Origin: JALYNX01 sp963780755
GTDB taxonomy: Bacteria; Actinomycetota; Acidimicrobiia; Spongiisociales; ZC4RG35
Reading direction: 5' to 3'
Assembly: GCA_963780755.1 (NCBI GenBank)
Contig: CAWACX010000002.1
Span: 970,396 to 1,034,395, forward strand
DNA length: 64,000 bases
Part shown: positions 9,310 to 19,468 of the stretch, in pieces
How positions within the stretch are numbered: the stretch's first letter is position 1
Layout: each line of letters opens with the position of its first letter
Program-made: the position numbers and the translations under genes
The notes under the pieces: model-generated
Told to the model about the DNA's origin: nothing
Seen by the model: the letters and a program-made list of their open reading frames with translations, nothing else
Databases searched by the model: none

Positions 9310-9399
9310 ATGAAGGCCCGTTTGGTCCGCATTCTCGCTGCTGCCGCCAGCCTTGCAGCCGTGATAGCCGCAGGCTCGGCTTCATCCCGAATCGGCTGA
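9310..9399 (+). CDS. 29-residue hydrophobic leader peptide ORF
   Basis: ATG 9310 opens a 29-codon frame (MKARLVRILAAAASLAAVIA then a short Gly/Ser tail). AAGGTG lies upstream as a possible ribosome site. The basic N-terminus and Ala-rich core look like a signal peptide without a mature protein. It could be a translated leader of the HD-GYP operon, the remnant of a secreted protein truncated by a mutation, or chance. Confidence 0.4.
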   Translation: MKARLVRILAAAASLAAVIAAGSASSRIG

Positions 9400-9452
9400 T
9401 AGTCGGCGCCGGCTCACCATTGCACATAGGACGTCATGTCATCAGGGGACCC

Positions 9453-10847
9453 ATGAAGCTGAGAAGGAACAGAACGCTTAGGGGCTGGTTCGGCCGTCTC
9501 CGTCCAACGGTGCAGCGTCGACTCTTGATCGCTGTGCCTTATTCCCTTATGGGTGTGGTCACCCTGATCGTGGCCTACCGGCTCTCCGGCCCGCCCATCT
9601 GGGGGATCTGGCTTCCTTTCACCGCTCTCTTCGTCCTCCTCGAGTTCTTCGCGGTCGAAGTCAATGACCGTCTCTTGCAGTCGTCGTCGGTGATGGTGGC
9701 GATGACCGCCGGGGTGATCCTCGCCATCGAGCCGGGATCCGGTGCCATGTTCGGCATGGCGCTCATGGGCGGCATGGCGATGTTCACTCCGCTCGACTTC
9801 AAGGAGAAGCGGTGGTTCCAGCCCCTGGCCAACTTCGGCCAGTTCGTGGTCGCCGGGGCGGTGGCCGGATTCCTGCTGGATGCCAATCTCGGCCATCTCG
9901 AGGATCTGAACACCGAGAACCTGGTCCGGGTAGCGGTCGCCTCTTCGCTGGCTGCCCTCGCCTACGCCACCGTGCAGTCCGTTCTCATCCGCAAGGCGGT
10001 GAAGACCGTCTTTGGCGCCGAGAACCTCCAGCCCTGGTCGCAAATGCACGTGCTCTTCATAGGGCAGTTCGCCATGGGGCTGCTCGGCGGCCTGATCGGT
10101 GGCGCAATTCTCATCGCCGACCGCGATGCAGTGCTGGTCCTCATCGTCGGCGTCTACGCCATCGGGCACATGTCGCTCTATGCCTTCTCCCAACTTCGGG
10201 AGTCTCACATTGGTTCGATCCGGGGATTCGTCAAGACTCTCGAGGCCAAGGACATGTACACCCGGGGCCACACCGAGCGGGTCGCCTACTTCGCCCAGAT
10301 GATCGGGGAGGAGCTCGGCTTCACCGGCACCCAACAGGAAAAGGTCCGTTGGGCGGCCTTGATCCATGACCTGGGGAAGCTGGCAGTCCCGACCGAGCTG
10401 ATCCGGAAGAGGGGCCGTCTCGACGACGAGGAGTACGCCGAGATGCAGACCCATGCCCATCTGGTCGAGGAAATCCTGGCCGAGGTCGACTTCCTCCAGC
10501 CGATGGTGGAGATCGCTTCTGGCCATCACAGCAACTACGACGGGTCCGGGTACGGCGGCCGTGGCCATACCAGTGGCCAGACCCCGAGCCTGGAAGCTTG
10601 CATCGTCGGTGTGGCCGATGCCTTCGACGCCATGACCTCGGCCCGCTCCTACCGGATGGCGCTGTCCCAGCAGTACGCGCTCCAGGAGTTGAGGCGGCAC
10701 GCCGGGGGTCAGTTCCACCCCGATGTGGTCGACGCCTTCGAGACCGCCCTCAACAAGGCGGGGCACAAGTATGGCGCTCCGCACGTGAACGACGAAGAGA
10801 TGGCTCGGCGACTCGCCGAGGAGCCGGAGCTGACCCTCCGTGGCTAA
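9453..10847 (+). CDS. Membrane HD-GYP-type phosphodiesterase (degenerate GYP)
   Basis: 464 residues. The first half has about seven hydrophobic spans (for example RRLLIAVPYSLMGVVTLIVAY and HVLFIGQFAMGLLGGLIGGA). The C-terminal HD-GYP domain is recognisable by YTRGHTERVAYFA, LIHDLGKLAVP, EEILAEVDFL and ADAFDAMTSARSYR. The signature loop reads HHSNYDGSGYG, so the usual HHExxDGxGYP has lost its Glu and Pro. HD-GYP enzymes hydrolyse cyclic di-GMP; the core metal-binding His/Asp residues remain, so activity is possible but not certain. ATG 9453 is preferred over TTG 9420 because it gives a normal basic N-terminus. It overlaps the next HD gene by 8 bp. Confidence 0.88.
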   Translation: MKLRRNRTLRGWFGRLRPTVQRRLLIAVPYSLMGVVTLIVAYRLSGPPIWGIWLPFTALFVLLEFFAVEVNDRLLQSSSVMVAMTAGVILAIEPGSGAMFGMALMGGMAMFTPLDFKEKRWFQPLANFGQFVVAGAVAGFLLDANLGHLEDLNTENLVRVAVASSLAALAYATVQSVLIRKAVKTVFGAENLQPWSQMHVLFIGQFAMGLLGGLIGGAILIADRDAVLVLIVGVYAIGHMSLYAFSQLRESHIGSIRGFVKTLEAKDMYTRGHTERVAYFAQMIGEELGFTGTQQEKVRWAALIHDLGKLAVPTELIRKRGRLDDEEYAEMQTHAHLVEEILAEVDFLQPMVEIASGHHSNYDGSGYGGRGHTSGQTPSLEACIVGVADAFDAMTSARSYRMALSQQYALQELRRHAGGQFHPDVVDAFETALNKAGHKYGAPHVNDEEMARRLAEEPELTLRG

Positions 10848-12084
10848 CTGGCACCCCCGCGCTCTGGCCGTGATCTCATTCCTTTTCCCGGTGATCTCGG
10901 GAGGTCTCGGCATTTACTGCGCCACCAGGGCGACCGCGTCTTTCAGCGAGCTCGCACTGGCGGTGACCGCCCTGGTCATCGGATCGTTGGTCGGCGTGGC
11001 CACCTCCAACTCGGGCAACAAGTTCACCACCGGGCTCGCGGTCGCGGCCGCAATACCTTTCGTCCTCAGCGGCAGTGAGGGCGTCGATCTCGCCGGGACC
11101 ATCGCCACCTACGGCCTCGGGCTTGCCATCGTGTGGGTGCTCGGCTTCGCCCGGGGCGAAGACCACGCCGAGCTGCTCCCGACCCTGGTCCGCCGACTGG
11201 CCGGGTATGTCACCTACGCCACCGTCTACTCGGCGATGCGGTTTGGTGTCTTCGAGAACCTCACCGGTGCATTGCAGGACCTCTTGCCCTTTGGAATCGC
11301 ACTGGCCGCCTGGATCGCGGTCGAAGTCCTCCTCCGGGCGGCGTTCGTCCTCGGCCCGTCGGAGTTATCCCGCACCTACCTCGCCCGGTCTCTGATTTAC
11401 GACCTGAACGTCTTCCTCGGCCTCACTCTCACCGGTGCCCTTTTCGGCGAGTTGTTCCCGGCCTTGGGTTGGTGGGCCCTCCCGATTGCCCTCCTTCCTT
11501 ACTCCTTCGCTCACTCCGCCTTCAGCCGTTTCCAGAAGACCAAGGCCACCTACAAGCAGACAATCAGGGCCCTGGCCCGCATACCCGAGGTCTCCGGCCT
11601 CGGGGTCGATGGTCACGCCGATCGGACGACCGATCTCGCCTCTGCCGTGGCCAAGGAGATGGGGATGGGGCCGGCCCAGGTCGAGGACGTGGAGTATGCC
11701 GGGCTGATGCACGACATCGGGAGGGTGAGCCTCAACGAGCCGCAGATCATCAGGATGGGGTACACCAACGACGACATCGCCGGATGGAGCGCCGAGATCA
11801 TTGCCGAGTCGCCGTTCCTGGACCGGGTCGCCGACCACGTCCGCCGCCAGTACGAGTCCTACCGCAAGCCGGGGGAGCAGACCGACCCCGACGTCTCGAT
11901 CGTGAGTCGCATCATCAAGGTCTCGGCCGCCTATGACTGGCAGGTCCACCAGGACGGCCTGTCACCTCTCCAGGCTCTGGAGAACCTCCATGCCGGGGCC
12001 GCCTACGAGTACGACCCCGAGGTTGTGGCCTCCGTGCGTCGCATCCTCGAGAACCGCGGCGTCCTTTCCACGTCCCGATCCTGA
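10840..12084 (+). CDS. Second membrane HD-domain protein, divergent paralogue
   Basis: 414 residues with the same plan as its neighbour: roughly eight N-terminal hydrophobic segments and a C-terminal HD domain. GHADRT and LMHDIGRVSL preserve the first His and the HD pair. In place of HHxxxxGxGYP there is DHVRRQYESYRKPGEQ, so part of the metal site and the c-di-GMP motif are missing. It may be a regulatory, partner or altered-specificity HD protein. The GTG start at 10840 lies within the end of the preceding gene, implying coupled translation and a joint function. It is convergent with the DUF5317 gene. Confidence 0.82.
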   Translation: MANWHPRALAVISFLFPVISGGLGIYCATRATASFSELALAVTALVIGSLVGVATSNSGNKFTTGLAVAAAIPFVLSGSEGVDLAGTIATYGLGLAIVWVLGFARGEDHAELLPTLVRRLAGYVTYATVYSAMRFGVFENLTGALQDLLPFGIALAAWIAVEVLLRAAFVLGPSELSRTYLARSLIYDLNVFLGLTLTGALFGELFPALGWWALPIALLPYSFAHSAFSRFQKTKATYKQTIRALARIPEVSGLGVDGHADRTTDLASAVAKEMGMGPAQVEDVEYAGLMHDIGRVSLNEPQIIRMGYTNDDIAGWSAEIIAESPFLDRVADHVRRQYESYRKPGEQTDPDVSIVSRIIKVSAAYDWQVHQDGLSPLQALENLHAGAAYEYDPEVVASVRRILENRGVLSTSRS

Positions 12085-12097
12085 CCGCCTGACCCGG

Positions 12098-12688
12098 TCA
12101 GGTCTTGGTCGCCGATCCTGCCTGAGCGTGGGCTCCGCGCTTGAACCACCGTCGGGGGCGCCGCAACTCGTGCTCCAGGAACCAGCCGAGGCCTACGGCG
12201 AGGAACACGTCGCCGAGGCTGATCACTTGCCCGATCTCGGCGATCCGCAACGGGATCACGTCGGCGAAGAAGGTGAGCCGGCTCGACTCGTCCAGGACTA
12301 CGTGCTTGAAGGATCCTGAGAAGTCCGGCACCGAGACTGTGAATCCGCTGGCCACTTCGGCTGCCCCGGCGAGGACGGGCATCCCACCGTTGAGAGCGAT
12401 CACGGTGAAGTTCATCAGCACGCCGATCCCGGCGAGCCACATCCCGGGCTTGGAGCGGTTGAGGACGACGAGGACCATGAGCAAGACAAACGAGATGAGC
12501 ACCATGGCGAGTGCCAGCCCCTCGGCCCAGTTGGTGTCGGGGAGGAAGCCGGTGGCCGCCTGGAGCGCGAACCCGATTATGAGGAGCCACCACGCCTTCA
12601 GCTCGATGTCTCCGAGGTTGGAGAGGCGGCCCCCTCTCAGGACGGCGATCGCGAGGGAAAGAAAGAGGACGATCGCGAGCCATAACAT
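12098..12688 (-). CDS. DUF5317 membrane protein
   Basis: A 196-residue integral membrane protein of the DUF5317 family, common in actinobacteria and Clostridia and uncharacterised. It has about five hydrophobic helices beginning with LWLAIVLFLSLAIAVLRGG. The family-type loops RLSNLGDIELKAWWL, ALNGGMPVLAG and FFADVIPLRIAEIGQVISLGDVFLAVG are present. The C-terminus is basic (HELRRPRRWFKR). It starts at ATG 12688. A short inverted repeat (CCTGAC/GTCAGG, 12088-12102) spans its stop and may help end transcription between it and the convergent HD gene. Confidence 0.88.
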   Translation of the reverse strand: MLWLAIVLFLSLAIAVLRGGRLSNLGDIELKAWWLLIIGFALQAATGFLPDTNWAEGLALAMVLISFVLLMVLVVLNRSKPGMWLAGIGVLMNFTVIALNGGMPVLAGAAEVASGFTVSVPDFSGSFKHVVLDESSRLTFFADVIPLRIAEIGQVISLGDVFLAVGLGWFLEHELRRPRRWFKRGAHAQAGSATKT

Positions 12689-12739
12689 GAGAAGCCGACG
12701 GTAATACGCGGCCCGGTGTTGACAAGAAAGGGAAAATCG

Positions 12740-13504
12740 ATGGTGCGTTACGAAGTGGCCGAAGGCCGGGCGACGATCACGATCGACGATCCGGAGCGCC
12801 GCAACCCGCTTTCCGTCGAGGTGATGGCCGGGTTGCTGGACGCCACGAGGAGGGCTTCGGAAGACCCCTCGGTCCGGGTCCTCGTCTACACCGGTGAGGG
12901 TGAGCGTGCCTTCAGTGCGGGCGGCGACCTATCCGGGTCGTTCGTCGACGACCCGGTCGGACTGCACCGGGCCCGCGGCGTCCTCGCCGATCTCTTCCGG
13001 CTGATGTGGCGTGGAGGCAAGCCCACGGTGGCCAGGGTCAACGGCGATGCGCTCGCCGGTGGGTTCGGGTTGGCCGTGGCTTGCGATCTCACGATTTGTG
13101 TCGATGACGCCCGACTGGGGACGCCAGAAGTCGGGGTTGGGCTGTGGCCGATGATGATCGGCTCGGTCCTGTCCCGCGCCATGCCACGCAAGGCACTGCT
13201 GGAGCTGATGATCACCGGCCGCCTCATCGACGCCCACGAAGCCCTCCGGCTCGGTGCGGTGTCCAGGGTGGTCGCACGCAGTGACCTCGATCCTGTGATC
13301 GACGACACCGTCGGCGCATTGATCTCGGCCAGCCCGACCGCGTTGATGTTCGGTCGTGATGCCTTCTACGGGCTCGCCGATCTGGATCTCGACACCGGCC
13401 TGGACCGGATGCAAACCGGGTTGACCGAAATCGCAATGTCGGAGGACGCGTCCGAGGGCGTTACGGCGTTCATCGAGAAGCGTTCGCCGGAGTGGAGAAC
13501 CTAG
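12740..13504 (+). CDS. Enoyl-CoA hydratase/isomerase family protein
   Basis: 254 residues with the crotonase fold. ERAFSAGGDLSG forms the oxyanion-hole strand and NGDALAGGFGLAVACDL the second oxyanion Gly-Gly. TPEVGVGLWPMM carries the acidic residue that acts in the hydratase centre. Full length for the family. It likely acts on a CoA thioester in fatty acid or aromatic degradation; the substrate is not determinable. ATG 12740 is chosen over the longer frame from 12716 because it starts the first beta strand and GGGAAAA precedes it. Confidence 0.9.
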   Translation: MVRYEVAEGRATITIDDPERRNPLSVEVMAGLLDATRRASEDPSVRVLVYTGEGERAFSAGGDLSGSFVDDPVGLHRARGVLADLFRLMWRGGKPTVARVNGDALAGGFGLAVACDLTICVDDARLGTPEVGVGLWPMMIGSVLSRAMPRKALLELMITGRLIDAHEALRLGAVSRVVARSDLDPVIDDTVGALISASPTALMFGRDAFYGLADLDLDTGLDRMQTGLTEIAMSEDASEGVTAFIEKRSPEWRT

Positions 13505-13548
13505 ACCCCGGCTGCGTATTGCGATTGGCGCGCCTTTAGCCTCACCCG

Positions 13549-14233
13549 GTGCGTCGCAACATCCAGATTCTCGGTTGGACTTTGATCTGGGGTGGGCTGT
13601 TCATCTTCGGCTACCTGGGTTGGCAGTTGCTTGGCACCGATCTGCTCAACGCCAGGGTCCAGGCCGCGGCCGACACCGAGCTCGGTGGCTTCTTCGAGAC
13701 CCAGCGCGCAGATCTGCCGGAAGTCGAAGAGGTCGAGGGCCTCGAGGAGCAGGTCCTCGAGTACCACCCCGAGGAGGTCCCCGCAGAGGGCTCCGAATTC
13801 GCCCGCCTCACCGTGCCCCGGGTGGGTCTCGACGCGGTGGTCTTCGAAGGAATAGCCCGCGACACGCTGACGCAGGGCCCGGGACACATGCCGGGGACCC
13901 CGATCCCCGGCCAGCCCGGGAACTCCGTGATCTCCGGCCACCGAACCACCTACGGTCGGCCCTTCTTCGCCTTCGACCTGCTCGTGCCCGGGGACACCAT
14001 CGAGGTGGAGACCTCGATCGGGACTCATGTCTACGAGGTGAGGGAGAGCTTCCTGGTCCAGCCCGAGGACGTCTGGGTCACCGATGACAGGGCCGGCGGG
14101 TGGCTCACACTGACCACCTGTCATCCGAAATTCTCTGCCGCGGGAGCGACTGATCATCACGGCCGAGCTGGTGGAAGGCCCGAACCTCGGATACATCGAA
14201 GACCTCAAGGTGAGGCTCGAAGGGGTTTCCTAA
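13549..14233 (+). CDS. Class E sortase (frameshifted in this sequence)
   Basis: A membrane transpeptidase that joins surface proteins to the cell wall. The N-terminus has one span (IQILGWTLIWGGLFIFGYLGW), then an acidic spacer. The sortase barrel follows with the catalytic His in SGHRTTYGRPFFAFD and Cys in LTLTTCHPKFSA. The catalytic Arg segment is read only after a frame change at 14139-14144 (GCCGCGGGAGCG). Dropping one G gives AAERLIITAEL and the gene ends with TAA at 14231-14233. The total, about 227 residues, fits class E. No LPxTG/LAxTG substrate is seen next to it. The GTG start is at 13549. It is convergent with the thioredoxin-like gene, and the ends overlap by 4 bp. Confidence 0.85.
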
Positions 14234-14755
14234 CTGACCAGCAGATCGAGGGTCTCTTCGTCGAGGAGCCCGTTGATCATCCGGACCACCGTCCCCTCCC
14301 CGTCGATGTAATAGGTGGCGGGGAGCCCGAAACTCGGATAGGCCGTGCGGAATGCCTCGTCCCCCAGGCCGAGCGGGTAGGCAACCGCAACCTCGGCGGC
14401 GAACGCCTCGGAGTCGGCGCGGGCGTCTTCCACGCTGACACCGAGCACCGTCAACTCCGGATTCCCCGCGGCGAAGTCGTCGAGAGTCGGCATCTCCTCC
14501 CGGCAAGGGATGCACCACGAAGCCCAGAGGTTGAGCACCAGTGGCCGGCCGTCCTCCTCGATGTGCTGGGAGAGATCGAACGAGCCGCCGCCTATCAGTT
14601 CGACTGTGAAATCGGGAGCGGGGGCACCGACCTCCGCCACTGCGCTGCCCTGGTCCAGGGCCCGGGCCACGGCGAGCCCGACGACCACCACGCCGACGAA
14701 GACCACGGTGAGGAGGAGTTTGCGCCCTGGGAGAGGGCCAGGTGTTGGCTCCGGT

Positions 14756-14763
<8 letters not shown>
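14230..14763 (-). CDS. TlpA-like membrane-anchored thioredoxin
   Basis: A thiol-disulfide oxidoreductase of the TlpA/ResA type: one N-terminal span (LLLTVVFVGVVVVGLAVARAL), then a periplasm-facing thioredoxin fold. It carries WASWCIPCREEMPTL as the CxxC centre and FGLPATYYIDGEGTVV with the cis-Pro. ResA-like proteins reduce cytochrome c or other exported thiols. No ATG, GTG or TTG precedes the span without running far into aconitase. The CTG at 14763-14761, overlapping the aconitase stop, is the best placed candidate, but the start is uncertain. It lies directly downstream of acnA. Confidence 0.85.
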
Positions 14764-17490
<2,727 letters not shown>

Positions 17491-17518
17491 GGGGTGAGGT
17501 TACAGAGGGCTTGCGCCT

Positions 17519-18316
17519 TCAACGCCTGACCTGCCACCGGCAATTCTTGGCGTATTTGCGTATCCGCGTATTTGCGTATACGAATACGCCCGAAGCACCT
17601 AGCGAACTTCCGATCTTGACCGGCACCCTGGTGACGCAATCTTCGTCCAGCGCCTTGTGGGGGATGATCACCGGGTTGCAGCTGTAGGAGAGGGCGCCGA
17701 ACATCCCGGCCACTATGCCTCGGTCCAGCGAGCAGATCACCTCGGGATGGCTGGTGGCCACCTCGCCGAACGGGCAGTGCGATGTGAGCAGCCTCTGCCC
17801 TTTGACGTCGGGGTCCACTGAGAATCCGAGCCCGGTCATCGCAGTGGCGACAGCCTGCACCGCACCGTCGTATCCGGGGTCGTCCGGCACGCCGATCTCT
17901 CCGGCGAGCGAGCTGCCGTAGGCCCGGCCCACGTCTTCCGCCACCTGGGACAGGTTCTCGGGGGCCACCTCGTCGATCACCTTGATCAAGAGGTCGACCA
18001 GCATCTCGAAGCGCCGCGGCGCGAAGTGGACCGATACCTCTTTGGCGCTTGCCGCGTAGCACTTGGCCGGCCGACCCGCTCCCGGGCCGTTGGCGCCGAC
18101 CGGCTGTCGGTGGGTCACCTCCAAGTAGCCCTCGTCGGCAAGGCGGTCCAGGTGGTGCCGGGCGACGTTGGGGTGAAGGCCGAACAGCTCGGCGACCTGG
18201 GAAGTGGTCATCGGCTCCGGTGACTCCCGGGCTGCGATGTATATCGCCCGTCTCGTGGGGTCGCCGAGGGCGGAAGTGAGGTCCGAGATTCGACTCTCGA
18301 GGGTTGTGACGTCCAT
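17519..18316 (-). CDS. SufR/COG2345-like winged-helix regulator with Cys-containing C-terminus
   Basis: 265 residues. An ArsR-like winged helix occupies residues 8-90 (LTSALGDPTRRAIYIAARE, TSQVAELFGLHPNVARHHLDRL, GRPAKCYAAS). The C-terminal ligand domain has HCPFGEVATSHPEVICSLDRG, the Cys-Pro-Phe...Cys pattern of SufR-type repressors that sense an Fe-S cluster. Its neighbours support an Fe-S role: aconitase lies 28 bp downstream on the same strand and the Mrp Fe-S carrier is divergent. A perfect palindrome just upstream of its ATG is a likely operator. Oddly, the last 20 or so codons are encoded by a TACG-rich repeat, so the natural C-terminus may have been replaced. Confidence 0.85.
   Translation of the reverse strand: MDVTTLESRISDLTSALGDPTRRAIYIAARESPEPMTTSQVAELFGLHPNVARHHLDRLADEGYLEVTHRQPVGANGPGAGRPAKCYAASAKEVSVHFAPRRFEMLVDLLIKVIDEVAPENLSQVAEDVGRAYGSSLAGEIGVPDDPGYDGAVQAVATAMTGLGFSVDPDVKGQRLLTSHCPFGEVATSHPEVICSLDRGIVAGMFGALSYSCNPVIIPHKALDEDCVTRVPVKIGSSLGASGVFVYANTRIRKYAKNCRWQVRR
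17549..17590. repeat. TACG-rich hairpin repeat, copy 1
   Basis: GCGTATTTGCGTAT occurs twice in tandem, then GCGTAT-ACGA-ATACGC forms a hairpin with a 4-base loop. The A+T-rich composition stands out from the flanks. It overlaps the 3' end of the SufR-like gene and supplies its last codons. Similar elements lie at 31898-31931 and 34490-34527. Confidence 0.7.
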
Positions 18317-18332
18317 CTTGGGTACCAGGTGG

Positions 18333-18350
18333 TCAAAACTATAGTTTTGA
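18333..18350. promoter_or_regulatory. Perfect 18-bp palindrome, candidate operator
   Basis: tcaaaactatagttttga reads the same on both strands. It lies 17 bp before the regulator's ATG (18316) and 36 bp before the mrp start (18386), in the only gap between these divergent genes. This is the expected position of an operator bound by the SufR-like winged-helix dimer, giving autoregulation and control of mrp. Binding is inferred. Confidence 0.7.
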
Positions 18351-18385
18351 AGGCCTTCTATCCATTTGTCGGCGTAGGGGAATCA

Positions 18386-19468
18386 ATGGCTTCCGACAAT
18401 TCGATCTTCGATGCCGTCGCGTCCATCGAGTCCCCGGTGTTCGTGGGGCGGACCCTTGGCGAGCTGGGAGCCGTCAAGCGCGTCGACCGCACGATCACAG
18501 GCAAGATCGATGTCGACCTGCTTCTCCCCACGCCGCAGGCGTCCGACGTCCTCGATCAGCGGCTGAAACTCGCCCTCCAGGCACACGGCCGGGGCGCGGA
18601 CATCGACGTCGAGCTCATGGACGATGAGACGGCCGGCGCATGGATGGCGGATCTCCGTCAGAAGGCGGGCCCCCCGGTCGGGGAGCCGGGCTCATCGACG
18701 AGGGTGGTTGCCGTGTCCTCGGGCAAAGGAGGCGTCGGCAAGTCGTCGGTGAGTTGCAACCTCGCAGTGTCCCTAGTCCATTCCGGGCACAAGGTGGGGA
18801 TCGTCGACGGTGACATATGGGGCTTCTCGATCCCCCGGATGCTGGGCGTTGCGCAGCCGCCGGTCATGGTGGGCGAAGCGATCGTGCCCCCGGTCGCCTA
18901 TGGGGTCAAAGTGATGTCGATGGACTATTTCGTGGGCGAGGACAAGGCTGTGATCTGGCGCGGCCCGATGCTGCACAAGGCCGTGGAACAGTTCCTCAAA
19001 GACGTCTTTTGGGACAACCTCGACTTCCTGATCGTGGACATGCCACCCGGGACCGGTGACATTGCGATCTCCATGGCCCAATTCCTGCCCCGCGCCCAGG
19101 TCCTACTGGTCACCACCCCGCAGCCGACCGCCCAAAGAGTGGCCCGTAGGGCAGCGCTCATGGCGACCGAGGTCGATCAGCAGGTGATCGGAGTCGTGGA
19201 GAACATGTCGTGGTTCACGGCCGACGACGGCAAGCGCTACGAGCTGTTCGGCTCGGGTGGTGGCGCCGCCCTCGCCGAGGAAGTTGGTGTCGAGCTCATG
19301 GCCCGCATCCCACTGCTCCCGGCGATGGGTCGCGGAGCAGACGAGGGGCACCCGGTGGGTGTGGCAGCTCCCGGCTCCGAGGCGGAATTGGCTTTCGAGG
19401 ACCTGGCCCGTGCCGTGATCGACAAGCGGCCACGGATTCGGACAAATCCCGCATTGGTCATCGGCTGA
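18386..19468 (+). CDS. mrp: Mrp/ApbC-type Fe-S cluster carrier ATPase
   Basis: A cytoplasmic P-loop ATPase that carries and delivers Fe-S clusters. 360 residues. It begins with an acidic DUF59-like domain (FDAVASIESPVFVGRTLGELGAV, IDVDLLLPTP). It continues with the deviant Walker A VSSGKGGVGKSSVSCNLA, the switch D-GDIWGFSIPRML and the Walker B DFLIVDMPPGTGDIA. The usual CxxC of some Mrp proteins near the C-terminus is not seen (NMSWFTADDGKRYELFGSGGG), which is a known variation but worth noting. ATG 18386 is preferred; the longer frame from 18329 would run through the palindromic operator. The next gene's ATG overlaps its stop. Confidence 0.93.
   Translation: MASDNSIFDAVASIESPVFVGRTLGELGAVKRVDRTITGKIDVDLLLPTPQASDVLDQRLKLALQAHGRGADIDVELMDDETAGAWMADLRQKAGPPVGEPGSSTRVVAVSSGKGGVGKSSVSCNLAVSLVHSGHKVGIVDGDIWGFSIPRMLGVAQPPVMVGEAIVPPVAYGVKVMSMDYFVGEDKAVIWRGPMLHKAVEQFLKDVFWDNLDFLIVDMPPGTGDIAISMAQFLPRAQVLLVTTPQPTAQRVARRAALMATEVDQQVIGVVENMSWFTADDGKRYELFGSGGGAALAEEVGVELMARIPLLPAMGRGADEGHPVGVAAPGSEAELAFEDLARAVIDKRPRIRTNPALVIG

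Noticed and set aside
9055..9310. GEMM (c-di-GMP), cobalamin or ydaO riboswitch before the HD-GYP operon
   Set aside because: A GGGAACCGGGTGAGACC stretch at first recalled these classes, but the remaining conserved blocks are missing.
9414..10913. Long minus-strand open frame (499 codons) opposite the HD-GYP gene
   Set aside because: It is His/Glu/Gly-rich and low in hydrophobics, as expected from the antisense of a high-GC gene, and has no family features.
12088..12102. Inverted repeat CCTGAC/GTCAGG as a separate terminator feature
   Set aside because: The stem is only 6 bp with no T tract, and it overlaps the DUF5317 stop; too weak to list as its own feature.
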